From positions 863,768 through 927,767 of the forward strand of contig NW_006499781.1 in NCBI RefSeq assembly GCF_000471905.2: a stretch of DNA of 64,000 nt, given 5' to 3'. The position numbers and the translations under genes were made by a program. The notes under the pieces are model-generated. The model was not told the DNA's origin. It ran no database searches and worked only from the letters and a program-made list of their open reading frames with translations. This DNA is from Amborella trichopoda (taxonomy: Eukaryota; Streptophyta; Magnoliopsida; Amborellales; Amborellaceae). Below are positions 12,301-24,300 of this stretch, piece after piece. Position 1 is the stretch's first letter. The number at the start of each line of letters is the position of its first letter.

Positions 12301-15300
12301 AAATAGGTCCCTAAGGGGAGCATGTGCAATCCATAGATCTGACCAAAAGCGAACTCTGTTTCCTTGTTTTGGATGGAAACGAAGCGCTTTCTTGAACTGA
12401 GCAAGAGAAGAGGTGAGAGATTTCCATACTCCTAAAACCCTGATTCGTGATGGCCTCTCATGTACCCAATTGTGGTCCGGAACATTATATTTATTCCGAA
12501 TAACCTGTGCCCAGAAAGAGTTCGGTTGGGTGGCCAATCTCCACCACCACTTCCCCCAACAGAGCCAGATTATGCTTTCTTAGATCTCTGATACCTAAAC
12601 CACCATGGGCGTTGGGCATTCGGACTCTATCCCAAGAAATTAGATGATGTCTCTTTTTTTCGGCTTGGCCGGACCACAGAAAGTTCCTCATCAGTTAATC
12701 CAATCTATTAGCCACCGACGCTGGCATATGGAAGATGGACATTAAGTAAATAGGGGAGTTTGCTAGTGTAACCTTAACCAAAGTAGAATGACTGGCCAAG
12801 GAAAGGAATCTTCCTTTCCAACCAGCTAGATGCCTATCAACTCTATCAATCACTTGGGCCCAATGTCTCTTTTTTGGTTGCCCTAAACCTAAAGGGATCT
12901 CCAAATAAGTGGTAGGGAGGTCCTCTACTTTACAATCCTAGGAAGGAATCAGGGATCTGATTTCTTGAAGTGTGAGGCCCACTCCCATCATCTTTGATTT
13001 TTTCATATTTACTTTGAAGCCAATGGCCTTTTCAAAGCATTTGAGGAAGATTATGAGGTTCTCGATTTGCTGAGGGACCGCATCTAGGAAGACTAGGGTA
13101 TCATCTACGTATTGCAAGTGTGATACCAAAGGACCTTCTTGGTAGAGACGAGAGATAGACCTATTAAAAACCTCGGCAACTATTGTAAAAAGAAAGGGAG
13201 ATAGCGGGTCCCCTTGACATAGCCCCCTCGAAGCAGCAAAGAATCCTTTAGGGCTTCCATTTATAAGGACCGAAAAATAGAGCGAAGAAATACAACCATT
13301 TATCCATTTTCTCCATCGAGGACCAAAATTCATTCTAGCCATCGTCTCATCCAGTAATGACCAGTCCATGTGGTCATATGCTTTCTCCCAATCGATTTTG
13401 AAAATCAAGCCTGGTTTCTTGGATAGGTGTCTAGAGTGGATACACTCGTGAGCAACCAACGCACCATCCAGGATCAGCCTTTCTTGGATGAAAGCTGATT
13501 GGGACTGCGAGATGATGAAAGGAAGGACCCGCTTGAGTCTTGAAGCCAATACCTTGGCCAAAATTTTGTATGTAGAGTTGAGTAAGCTACTTGGATGAAA
13601 GTCGTTAAGCTCTTCAACACCTTCTTTCTCGGGGACAAGGGCTATAAAGGTGGCATTGATAGCTTTGTTGAGGACCCGCCTATGATAGAATTCTTCAAAG
13701 AAGCCCTTGATATCAGGTAGGAAAGTACCTAGGAAAGATTTAAAGGGGGCAATGGGAAAACCATGCGGCCCCGGAGCTTTGTCTTTAGCTAATTGGTCAA
13801 TGGGGATTGAGATTTCCTCAACTGTAAAAGGTCTTTCCAATTCGCTGGACCAATGATCAGGAACAGTAAGGAAATCCAAAGTAGTCATCCTTGGCCCGAG
13901 TCCCACAGGGGCAGTATAGAGGGACATGAAGAAATTTAGGATTGCATTTGGCTGGGTAAGAAAACTGTTATCCACCTTAATTGTGGATATCAGATTCTCT
14001 CTCCTTCTACAATTGGCTATACGATGAAAGAAGGCAGTGTTCTGGTCCCCTGATTTTAACCATTTGACCCGGGATCTCTGGTACCAAAAAAGCTCTTCTT
14101 TCTTGAGTGTAGAGAGGTATTCCAGCTTGGATTGGGTTCGGAACTATACTTCAGAGTCTGAAAGGGGTCTAACTTCCTCAATTTTGTCAAGGTCTTGGAT
14201 ACAGTTGAGCCAAGCGCTTTTTAACTGAGAATAATTCCCTGGCCGAGACTGGCTCCAATTTTTCAAGGACTTTTTGAGCAGCTGGATTTTGGTTTGTAGC
14301 TTGAATCCCTCTCTACCTGAGACTTGGAAAGAGAAAGAATTCCATCAACAGGGGATGAGAGTCACAAGGGACTGCTCTTCCAACCTAGCCAATTCAGACC
14401 GAAAGGGTTTTGGGCCCCTACAAATCGCTTGTGTTTCAAGAAGAATGGGGCAATGATCTGAGGTAGGTTTAGGCAGGGTAAGTGCATGTGAACCAGGAAA
14501 AGCAACTTCCCATTCCAGGGATAGAAGGAAACGATCCAGTTTAGCCTGGGGGGGCTGAGCAGAGTGATTGGTCCAGGTGAAGGCGTTCCCTTGAATTGGA
14601 ATGTCTACAAGTTCATGTCGAGAGATGAAGTCAGAGAAATCCAACATTCCCTGTGAAATATTGGTGTTGAAGTTTCTCTCATGCGACCATCGGGTGATAT
14701 TGAAATCACCGCCCAGGCACCATGTAGGATGTGGTAAGGCTGCTAGGAGATTCAATTCAGACCAGAGACGAGGGTGAAGGGAAGCTGAGTTTGGACCATA
14801 AATGGTGGAGAATTTCAGCAGCGCACCATCTGTTGTTCTGGAGAGAAGGACGGTGACCGAGAATTCTCCTATGTGAGACGAGGGGAGATTAAACTCATTT
14901 GGGTTTCAAGTTACCCAAATTCCCCCTGAAGCCCCTGTCGTCGGTAATGCTTCCTATTGACACGGCCTTCTGCCCCTCATGCTGCGGATGGATTGCAGAG
15001 TAGGCTCCGGTTGTTTTGTCGCTGTCAAGGCAAGGATCGATGGGGAGAGTTTTAAAGAAAAGTCTCTCAACGTGTCCCTTTTGGACTTCGGTCCCAACCC
15101 TATAATATTCCAAGAGAGTATCTTCATAAGTTATGGGGAGAAGCAGGGGTGGAGGCAGTCCTGGGCGACCGCCTTGGAGTGGGGGAGGTTTGGGCAGTGG
15201 TGGGAGGAGGCTTAACATCAGTTGCGATTTTGTCATAATTAATAGAAGAAAAGAGGTTAAGCAGTTCGCAATGTCCTTTGAGATTCACCTTGAGCCTGCT

Positions 15301-18268
15301 ATGGGCGTCCGCCTGCAAAAACCGATGTGCCGGACCTTCGGTTCCATGGTGTTCAAATCCCATTACCCTGTAGATCTCCTTCATCCTGTAAGCTTCTCGA
15401 GTTTCATCTTTCCCACCAGCTTTCTCTGGATCGCTTTCTGCCAAACTAGAAGAAGAGGGTGCTTGGGGTAGTGGGTCAGGAACAAAACCAGAAAATACGG
15501 TGGAGTAGGAGGATTGGCCAGGGGAAACAGGGGGGTGCAGGACAATGACAAGGACACTGGTTCACCAAGGGAAGATCAGGTGACAGAGCAGCGGGGAACT
15601 CAGCAATTGGGTTAACCTTGGAAGGAGTAGAGGTAGGTGGTGAACCAAGAGGGTGCCCGGGGGAGGCTTCAGGCTGGGTAGGGGTCCAGAAGGTCACAGG
15701 GGAAGGAGCCCAGTTGGAAATGGGATAAGGGCAACGGTTTGTTTCTTGTTGTCTTTTCTAACAAAATCAGGTTTGATTCATAGTACCAAACTTAATTTTG
15801 TAAGAAGAAAACAATAAACTAATTAGGTACTTCTAGTGTCAAACTACTTTATGTTAAAAAAAAAAGGACTTTGTTCAGTACTGGGAGTGATGAACCTAAG
15901 GGAATTTTGGGAAAAAACATGTTTGAAATAAGACATGTATGTAAAATAAAAAAATTTCGGGACATTTTTTAAATATCCTAAAAAATAAAGGATACTTACG
16001 TTAATTTCCCAATTTAAGCCATTTGTCTTTTGGGGCAGTTCAACTTGTATTCATTGACAAATGGGGACCCATACTTTGTGAGATAGAGAACCATTTATGA
16101 ACAACTCAAAAGTATACTCGCGCCCCTTTCAGTTATGAGAATCCTAATCCTCTTTCCTGGCTGGTTTTCATCCTTCAACTTAAATATCTGAAAGCAATCA
16201 ATTGCTTAAGATTTATGTGAGATTAGGTACACATAACTATAATGCGAGTAATCATTAATAAAACTGATGAAATACTGAGATTTGTCGCGGGCTTTGACAT
16301 TAAAGGGATTACAAATAATCGATTGAATAATTTTTGAGGGTTTTTTTCTTTTTCTTTTAATCTTTAAGCAATAGGGAATGGTTTCCTGATTGATTTTCCC
16401 ATAAGATATGTTTACCACTCTTATGGGTACCACGTGGTCATGCTATCTTTACTAATGGGACCCAATCTTGCATGCCATAATATATAATTATCATCATGCA
16501 TAGTGGAACAAGCAAGAGAGAGAGGGGATGTATTATATAAAAGAACATATGAATAACAAAAGAAATCATCCAAATCCGAAGTAAATAATCCATCATGAAG
16601 GAAGCCACTAAAAGAAAAATCATCATTGAGTTTTATCGAAGAAAGAAATGAAATATCCATTTAAAGAGAGTTTAGGTACTGATAGTAGGCTCCTTCTCAT
16701 CCCAGGAGCGTAAAGCACATCATGCAAAAACACAGTCCGACTATATCAAAATTGCACACAATAGGTTCCTACGCCCACCACATCTTTGACAATGTTGTTT
16801 CCTATGAAGATCTTCACGCCTCCCCCTAGAACTCGGCAAAGCTCCATGAAGCCGCTTGGTTGGGCCTCGATCTCGTCGGATTAGTCTGTGAGCGGAGACC
16901 TAGATATGACATCTGGCCTGAGATTGCTCTCTCGAAAACCGTGGTGTGCGTGCGGGTAGGTACCAACTAAGGAGAGAGAATTAGGGGTATGAGGCAAGAC
17001 CTACCTCACGGTGGGTTCGTGACATGCTCGGGTGCGGGATGCCCACTTAGATCACGATGGAAAGCCCCCTAGCCTATGGCTGGTACAACTTTGGCTGCCT
17101 TGCTGTACTTTGTGCCTTATAAACATGGCTAGACAAGTGGGCTGAAAGACCCTGACTTGTCGTTAGAGGGATGATTTATTAAGAGTGTAGTGGGGGGAAA
17201 GATGAAGAAGATTAAGAAGTAAAAAAGGGGCTAAAAAGGACTACGTGTCAGTCCAAAAGCCTCCCGGCATCACCTCCCCTAGGAGGCGATACCGGAGACA
17301 GAAAGGTACCAGACCAAAGTCTGAATACCCCGGGGAATACTTAAGGAACTGAACTGTGCGATGGACCTAAGCAAGATGAACCTCAGCATGGCCCCCTGAC
17401 CCTGACAAGTAGCCCATAGTAGTGGTAATAATAATAATATTTTAAGGGAGTAGGGACAAGTAGCGCATAGTAGTGGTAATAATAATAATATATGAAGGGA
17501 GTAGGAGTTTTATAGAAAGAATGGAGAGAGAGGTAAGAAAATAACATGCATAAATAGAGGGGGATAGAAAGAGATGTAAAGAAGAAAGGATGAAATAATA
17601 AGAGAAAATGACAAGGGATAAAAGGGGAGAAAAGTAGAAGAATTGAGATAGAGATGAGAGAGAAAAAGATTAGAGAGAGGAGAGAGAAAAGAGATAAAAG
17701 GAGAGAGTTAAGATCTTAGGGAGGAGGAAAGAGAGCATGAGAGAGGAGAGAGAAGAGATGGGAGAGAATTAGAGAGAGAAAGAAAGAGAAACGGAGAGAG
17801 TTAGAAAAATAAAGGGAAAGAGATAGGGAGAAAATAGAGAGAGAATCGAGGAGAGAGAAAGAGACGAGCATGAGAAAGAGGGAAAGAGAGTGAGAGCATT
17901 AGGGAGAGAGGAAGAGAGAGAAAGGGAGAAAACCACGAGGGAGAAAGAGAGAAAGGAAGAGAGTATGAGAGAGGGAGGAAGAGTGAGAGAGCATGAGAGA
18001 CAGAGAGGAAGGAGACAAGTGTGAGGGAGAGAGGAAGAGAGAGGAAGAAAGAGAGAAGAGGGGGGACTGGGGGCTTAGTCCCCAGTCTGAGGTTGAGAGA
18101 GAGAGAAAGAGAAGAGAGAGAGGAGAGAGCAATGGAGGGGTGAGAGAAAGATAGAGCATGAGAAAGAGAGAGTGAGGAGAGAGAAAAAGAGGACTTAAGA
18201 GAGAAAATGGGAGAGTATAGAGAGAAAGAGAGCAGGGGGGACCGAGGGCTTAGCTGCCAGTCTGAGGT

Positions 18269-18309
<41 letters not shown>

Positions 18310-21300
18310 GAGAGAGAGAGAGAAAGAGAGGAGAGAGAAATCGAGGGAAGAGAGAGCAGAGAGAAAGAGAGGACGGAAGAGAGAAAATGAGAGAGAAAGA
18401 GAGGTAAAGTTATGTACCTAGTATGAGCCACGGGTTTGGACCCGGGGGCTAGGTTGGTACCTTCTTGGGATGCTCCTTGAGATGAGTTGGGTTGTTGGTG
18501 TAGAAAGCTAGGGTGTAGGATTAAAGTTTATGGATTAGGGACTACGTTAGGGTGTATGGAGATAGAGACTATGGAAGTTGGGTCTAGGTGTATGGAAGTG
18601 AAGACTATGGGAGTTGGGTCTAGGGTGTATGGAAGTGAGAACTATGGGAGATGGGTCTAGGGTGTATGGAAGTAAAGAGTTTGGAAGATGGGTCTAGGGT
18701 GTATGGAAATAGGGACTATGGAAGATGGGAGTGAAAGGTTTTAGGTTGGAAGTGAGGGGTTCTAGGTTGGAAGTGAGGAGTTCTAGGGGTAATCCTTAAT
18801 GGGTGAAAGTTTGCTCTTTCCTCTTTTTGGAGTAGGGAAGATAGAATAAAAAATCAAAACCAAAAGGAGACAATCTCAATGATTTTCATTGATCTCTCCA
18901 ACTTTTCCAACATTCAAAACTTAGGGTTACAAATGCCTTAAGTTTCTTATATATCATCCCCTTGAAACAAGGGTCAATGACCAAATGTAAAGAAAATTGT
19001 CAAATATTACATTTTTTTTTAATTAAAAGTGAATCCCGTTTTTGAGGCAAAATGACAGTTTTGCTCCTAGCTAGAATTGTGAAAATGACTAAATGGTCCC
19101 CAAAAAGGCTCCATAGACCATGACCTTGACCATGGTCGGGCCCGTTTTTGGGCACTTCCAGCGACCTTCTGATGAAAGTAACATCGTAGAAATTACGGGC
19201 TTGACGAGACGATCATTTTAACATATCATTTTGACCTTGAATCGAGGTTTCGAACCTTCTTTAAAAATCTAGCGAAAGATCATAAACTTGAAATCTTCAA
19301 TGCTCGATCTTGTCCGTTTCTTGTTGTTTCGAGTCGATCCTTTCATCATAGATTGACGGGGATGCTGTCATGGTCATTTTGTGATAAAAATCACTTGATT
19401 TGGTTGCTGGATTGTCACTTTCCAAATTGGGGAAGCCGCCGGATCGTCTCTTTAGGGCTTGAACCCCAGTCTACTGGGCTTAGTCAAGGGCTTTTTGTTG
19501 GCCATCCTGAAAAGTCTAAACCATCAGCAACTGGGAACCTTAATAAGATTGTTACCCTGGATGTTGGGGGAGGTATTGGTTTGACTTTGACAGTCATTCG
19601 CCTTTTGGGAGCATTTGCCTCGGCTTGTCGGCGTAACTTTCTTCTTTTTGGTGACTTCTTGGAAAGGAGCTCTTTTGGCATGTGGCTGCCCTAACCTGCC
19701 ATCTTGTTGATTTTTCTGACTTTGAGAGCCACTTTATAAGTTGACCTAAGTTTAAGTTTTCTTGAGCTCTTTTTGATTTCAGTTGTAGGGTACCCTTTTC
19801 GAGGGGATATGACTCCCAAGCTAATGAAATTTTTTGTCTGGAGTGCTGGCAGAAGCCGCATGTGAGGGCTAGCGCTGCATCAACCTGTGTATTGGTTCAG
19901 CGCCCTTTCGGGTTTTCAACTAAACTAAGTGAAAGCAGTGCCGTAGAATGGTTTTCACCAACTTTTTTCCTTTTATTAGGCTCTTTTGTCTGTATAATCA
20001 CGTCCGTCATTATTTTTATTTTTACTCATGGAATCCTTTCGGGTTTTCACCATGGCCGGTTTCGTTTTTTGAACACTTTTACTTGTAGCTTCATGACCAC
20101 GTCCGTCTATATTTCCACTTTTACTTAGGACACCCTTTCAGGTTTTCACCATACTCGGTTTCTCTTTTTGAGCATNNNNNNNNNNNNNNNNNNNNNNNNN
20201 NNNNNNNNNNNNNNNNNNNNNNNNNNNNNNNNNNNNNNNNNNNNNNNNNNNNNNNNNNNNNNNNNNNNNNNNNNNNNNNNNNNNNNNNNNNNNNNNNNNN
20301 NNNNNNNNNNNNNNNNNNNNNNNNNNNNNNNNNNNNNNNNNNNNNNNNNNNNNNGGGTGATGGGTGATGGGAAGGTCTCTTCTTGATGACACAAATGAGA
20401 GGTGGCTTGAAGTGGTGTGTTTGAGGCTCATTTGGGGCTACAAATGCCTTAGGTGAGGCTCACTGGGGATGAAAGGGGTGATCAAGGCGAGAGCGCTCAT
20501 TTACGATTTTAAACGAGGCTTAATGAAAGGTGAGGGTCCATTGGGGATTTATGCGAGTTTGGTAGGAGCGCCCATTCATGATCTGGAATGGTGCTTCATG
20601 GGGGGATAGGTGTAACGGGGACTGTTATGTTCTAGGGAAAAATGGAGTTTAATGGGGCTTGATGGATGTTCAAGATGTAGGACTTTGATTTAAATGGGGT
20701 TTGGGTAGCCTAAGATGGTAAGTGGCTATGGTATTTTGACATAAAGGCTTGACGGGTGTTTGGGTATTTTTATGGACGAGCGGGTTTGGATGAGGTTCCA
20801 AATAGATGAAAATGATGAGAGATGAAGGATAGAGGGTGTGTGCAAGAGGGGAGATGAGATGGAACAGAGAGAAAGATGTGTGGGAGGAAGCATAAGGAGA
20901 GAGATGTGATATGGAGAGATAGGGTGTGAGGAGAGAATGCGCACAAGGGGAGAGAAGTGTGTGGGGGAGAGCGTGAAGAGAGGAAAGAGAGCGTGAGGGG
21001 AGGAGAGAGAATGAAGAGAAGAGAGAGGGCGTGAACTGAGATGGAGAGCTCATGGGGGGAGAGACATGTGCGGGGGAGTGAGAGAGATGTGCGAGGGAGA
21101 GAGAGGGAAAGAATGTGGAGAGGAGTGTAAAGAGAAAGAATGTAGGGGAGAGAGTGTAAAGAGAAAGAATGTAGGGGAGAGAGAGAATGAGCGTGAGGAG
21201 AGATGCTTGGGAGAGAGAATGTGGAGAGAGAACGGTGCGCGTGAGGAGAGCTTGCGTGAGAGGGAGGGAGAGAGAAAGAGAGTGGGCTCGGGCTTGGGCC

Positions 21301-24300
21301 AAAGGCCCGGCTCAGTTCGTACATGAGGGAAGAGAGGAGAGCGGGAGACAGTCGGGTCCATTGGGTCTGGTGGCCCAGCCTGTGGGTCTCCTTCGGTTGT
21401 TGAGTGGGGCTGTTCAGCTTTGAGGCACGTGTTTATCTTGGCTGCTTCAGATCACTTCTCCAAATGGCCAAAGCGATTCCTCAGGCATGTTCCTGGGATG
21501 ATGGTGGCCAATTTCGTCCAGCATCACATTATCTATCGATTTGGTGTCCCGGACCGGATTACATCAATTAATGGCCCCCAATTCCGAAGTCAATACATTG
21601 ATCTCTTGGTCAACCAGTTTGGTTTTGAGTGGAAGTACTTCACTATGTACAACCCTCGAGCCAATGGCCTTGCTGAATCCTTCAACATGACTCTTTGTGA
21701 TATCTTACGAAAATCTCAAAGACAGGAATTGGCATAAGAAACTCCCCGAAGTCTTGTGGGCTAATCGCACCAATATGCAGAATGCTATCGACTCCACTCC
21801 TTACTCCTTGGTTTATGGGAGTGAAGCCATCTTGCCCCTCGAGGTTCAACTCCCTTCATTCCATACCGCCATTCATCATGGTATGGCCGAAGATGAGCTA
21901 ACCATGCTTCGCTACCAAGAGTTGGATGTGCTTGATGAGAAGAGGTTTAAGGCCCAACAAAACCTTGAAGTCCATCGGGGCAAGATGAGACTAGCCTTCG
22001 ACAAAGCAGTCAAAGTTCGCAAATTCGTCAGTAGAGAACTGGTCTTAGCAGTAAGAAGACCCATCATCATGCATGGCCACCACGAAGGCAAATTCGAACC
22101 AAAATGGGAGGGGCTATTTGTGGTTAAGAAAGCCTTCCCTAATGGAGCATATGTATTGGCTCATTCTGACAGAGATGAAGCCATGCCTCCAATCAATGGC
22201 CGCTACCTGAAGAAATATTACCCTTAGTCTATGGTCTCGGAGGCATGACCTTAAAAACATCCTCAGGTCTTGGTGTATGACCTTAAAACACACTAACACT
22301 ATGGTCCCAGAGGCATGACCTTAAAAAGCCCCCAGGTCTTGGTGTATGACCTTAAAACACACTACTATTATAGTCTTGGTGGCACACCTTAAAAATTCCC
22401 TCGAGTCTTGGTGTACGACCTTGAAACACACGAACATTAAGGTCTCGGAGGCACGACCTTAAAAACTCCCCCAGGTCTTGGTGTATGACCTTAAAACACA
22501 TTACTATTATGGTCTCGTAAGCATGACCTTAAAAACGCCGTCGGGTCTTGGTGACCTTAAAACACGCTGACATTACGGTCTCGGAGGCATGACCTTAAAA
22601 ACGCCCCCAGGTCTTGGTGTATGACCTTGAAACATACTACCATTACGGTCCCGGAGGCATGACTTTAAAAATGCCCTTAGGTCGTAGTGTACAACCTTAA
22701 ACCACAATACCATTATGGTCTAGGCGGCATGGCCCTAAAGTTGCCTCCTCAAAAAGATGGTCATGACGAAAACCCGAAAGGGCGTCATGGGTAAGAAAGT
22801 CAAAAGCATTGTTTCCAAAATCGCTCGATCTAACTGCTAGCTGCTCGGTTAGATCGGAACTGTCCAGTGGCCGGTTCTGGTTTTGGGCGGTTAGGGTGAT
22901 CAACTGGTATTTTAAAAAAAAAATAAAAAAAACGTATATAAATTCTAAAAAATAAGGATTTTTATTTGTACTGCATTTTTAAATATTCTTTACATTATGG
23001 TAATGATTAAAAATTATTTTGGCCATTAATACTCACTTTTATATTTTCCCATCTTTTTTAGAAAATTTTAAAAATAGCCCTTGGAAAATATAAAATGGGT
23101 TAAAATCCATTGTTTCATTAATTTTCAACTTCATTTAAATGTGTTTTGTTTTAATCATTCTTTATATGCTTTTCATAATTTCGTAGTTTTTTTTGTGTTT
23201 GTTTTTATTTTTTGTAACACTTTTTTGACTGCCCGGGACTTGCCAGGCTAGAGCGATTGAATCGACCGGTTTACCAGTTAGGCCAGTTAAACCACTTCCA
23301 AGCCCATGTCCGGTTAACCGTTTTGGTTCGATTTTGGGAACACTGATCAAAAGAAAATAAACTGAAAAAAATGACGGGGCATGATAGCACCATTAACTAT
23401 CATGAGTAAAAGATGTAAAAAATAAAATAAAAAAATCGGACACGGTGTAAACCCAAAAGGGCGTCGTGAGTAAAAATGAGAAAATGGCGGACATGGTGTA
23501 AAAACCGTGGGTAAAAGCGCCACAAAAAAAAAATAATCTAACTGGGTCTTGCGAAAATCAGAAATGGCGTATACCTTAAGGGCTTGAATGAAAACCCAAA
23601 AGGGCATTTAAGTCAAAGGCACGCAAGAGGTGAACACTTCCATGAGAAAAGTTACCAATATGGCACCACCCTCAAAGAATTGCACCACCCTCAAAGAGAG
23701 TGACCAAGAGGAGAAGTGTGCAAACCATGAAAGCAAGAAAAATGAGGCATACGAAGACACAAGAAGAAGAAAGGAACAAGATTTAAAGCAAGAAGGAAAA
23801 GCTTTCATTCCATGACCAAATAGAGGTTACAAGTTGCAGGCTTGTGACCTCAAGGTATTGAAGAAAAGAGAGGCATTCATCTTCAAACCACGGTTCAGGG
23901 CCTTACATTGAAATAAAAAGGAGGAAGAACCAAACAAGCAGCTTGGGGTCTCGACAAACACAAGCAACAAAAGCAAAAGGGAAATAGAAGTGACTTGTCA
24001 ATCACTTCTTGCGAGCACCAATCTCTATGTAGACACGCTGCATGATCCTCAATCTATCCTTCACTTCTGAAACCTTGAGGAAGCCTGCGTGTCTGACTAG
24101 AGAAGGAAATGCAATTGACTCCAGGTTCGTTGATGGAAGGTCCCCCATTTCGTCGTGAACCCGAGAAATTAAAGCTTATGTTTCAGAAATATAGCGTTCA
24201 AGGACAACTATGCCATCTTCGTTATCAAGCAATGAGATATCGCCGACAGCAGCATCTTCTTCTTCGTTAAGTGAGTAAGCCTGAAGAGTTGGATGGAAGC

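Larger units (their letters stand above)
10801..15735 (-). mobile_element. L1-type plant LINE, near full length but decayed
   Basis: Minus strand. The poly(A) tail appears as poly(T) at about 10803-10817. Order from the 5' end (right): ORF1-like region (about 15120-15700), endonuclease (about 14340-15130), reverse transcriptase (about 12490-13975), zinc-knuckle zf-RVT (about 11670-12110) and RNase H (about 11090-11520). It lies within the foldback element just after its fifth palindrome. Several frameshifts and stops separate the domains, so it cannot make an intact polyprotein. Confidence 0.9.
10464..16010. mobile_element. Foldback/long-TIR element with repeated palindromes, interrupted by a LINE
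   Basis: Terminal inverted repeats of about 120 bp: left GGGAAACTAACGTAAATATC from 10464; right, read in reverse complement from 16010, GGGAAATTAACGTAAGTATC. Similarity continues through TTTTAATTTTACATGGACG versus TTTTATTTTACATACATG. It is flanked by a perfect 6-bp direct repeat AATTTA (10458-10463 and 16011-16016). Without the LINE the element would be about 0.6 kb. The interior holds eight copies of a 23-bp palindrome (see separate entries). No transposase is seen, so it is non-autonomous; the superfamily is undetermined. Confidence 0.75.

Noticed and set aside
20138..20431. Open frames crossing the N-gap
   Set aside because: Mostly unknown residues; an artefact of the 179-N run.
20670..21361. 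210-, 184- and 103-residue Ser/Leu-rich frames
   Set aside because: Overlapping frames in all phases of a CT-rich repeat; compositional artefacts next to retroelement sequence.
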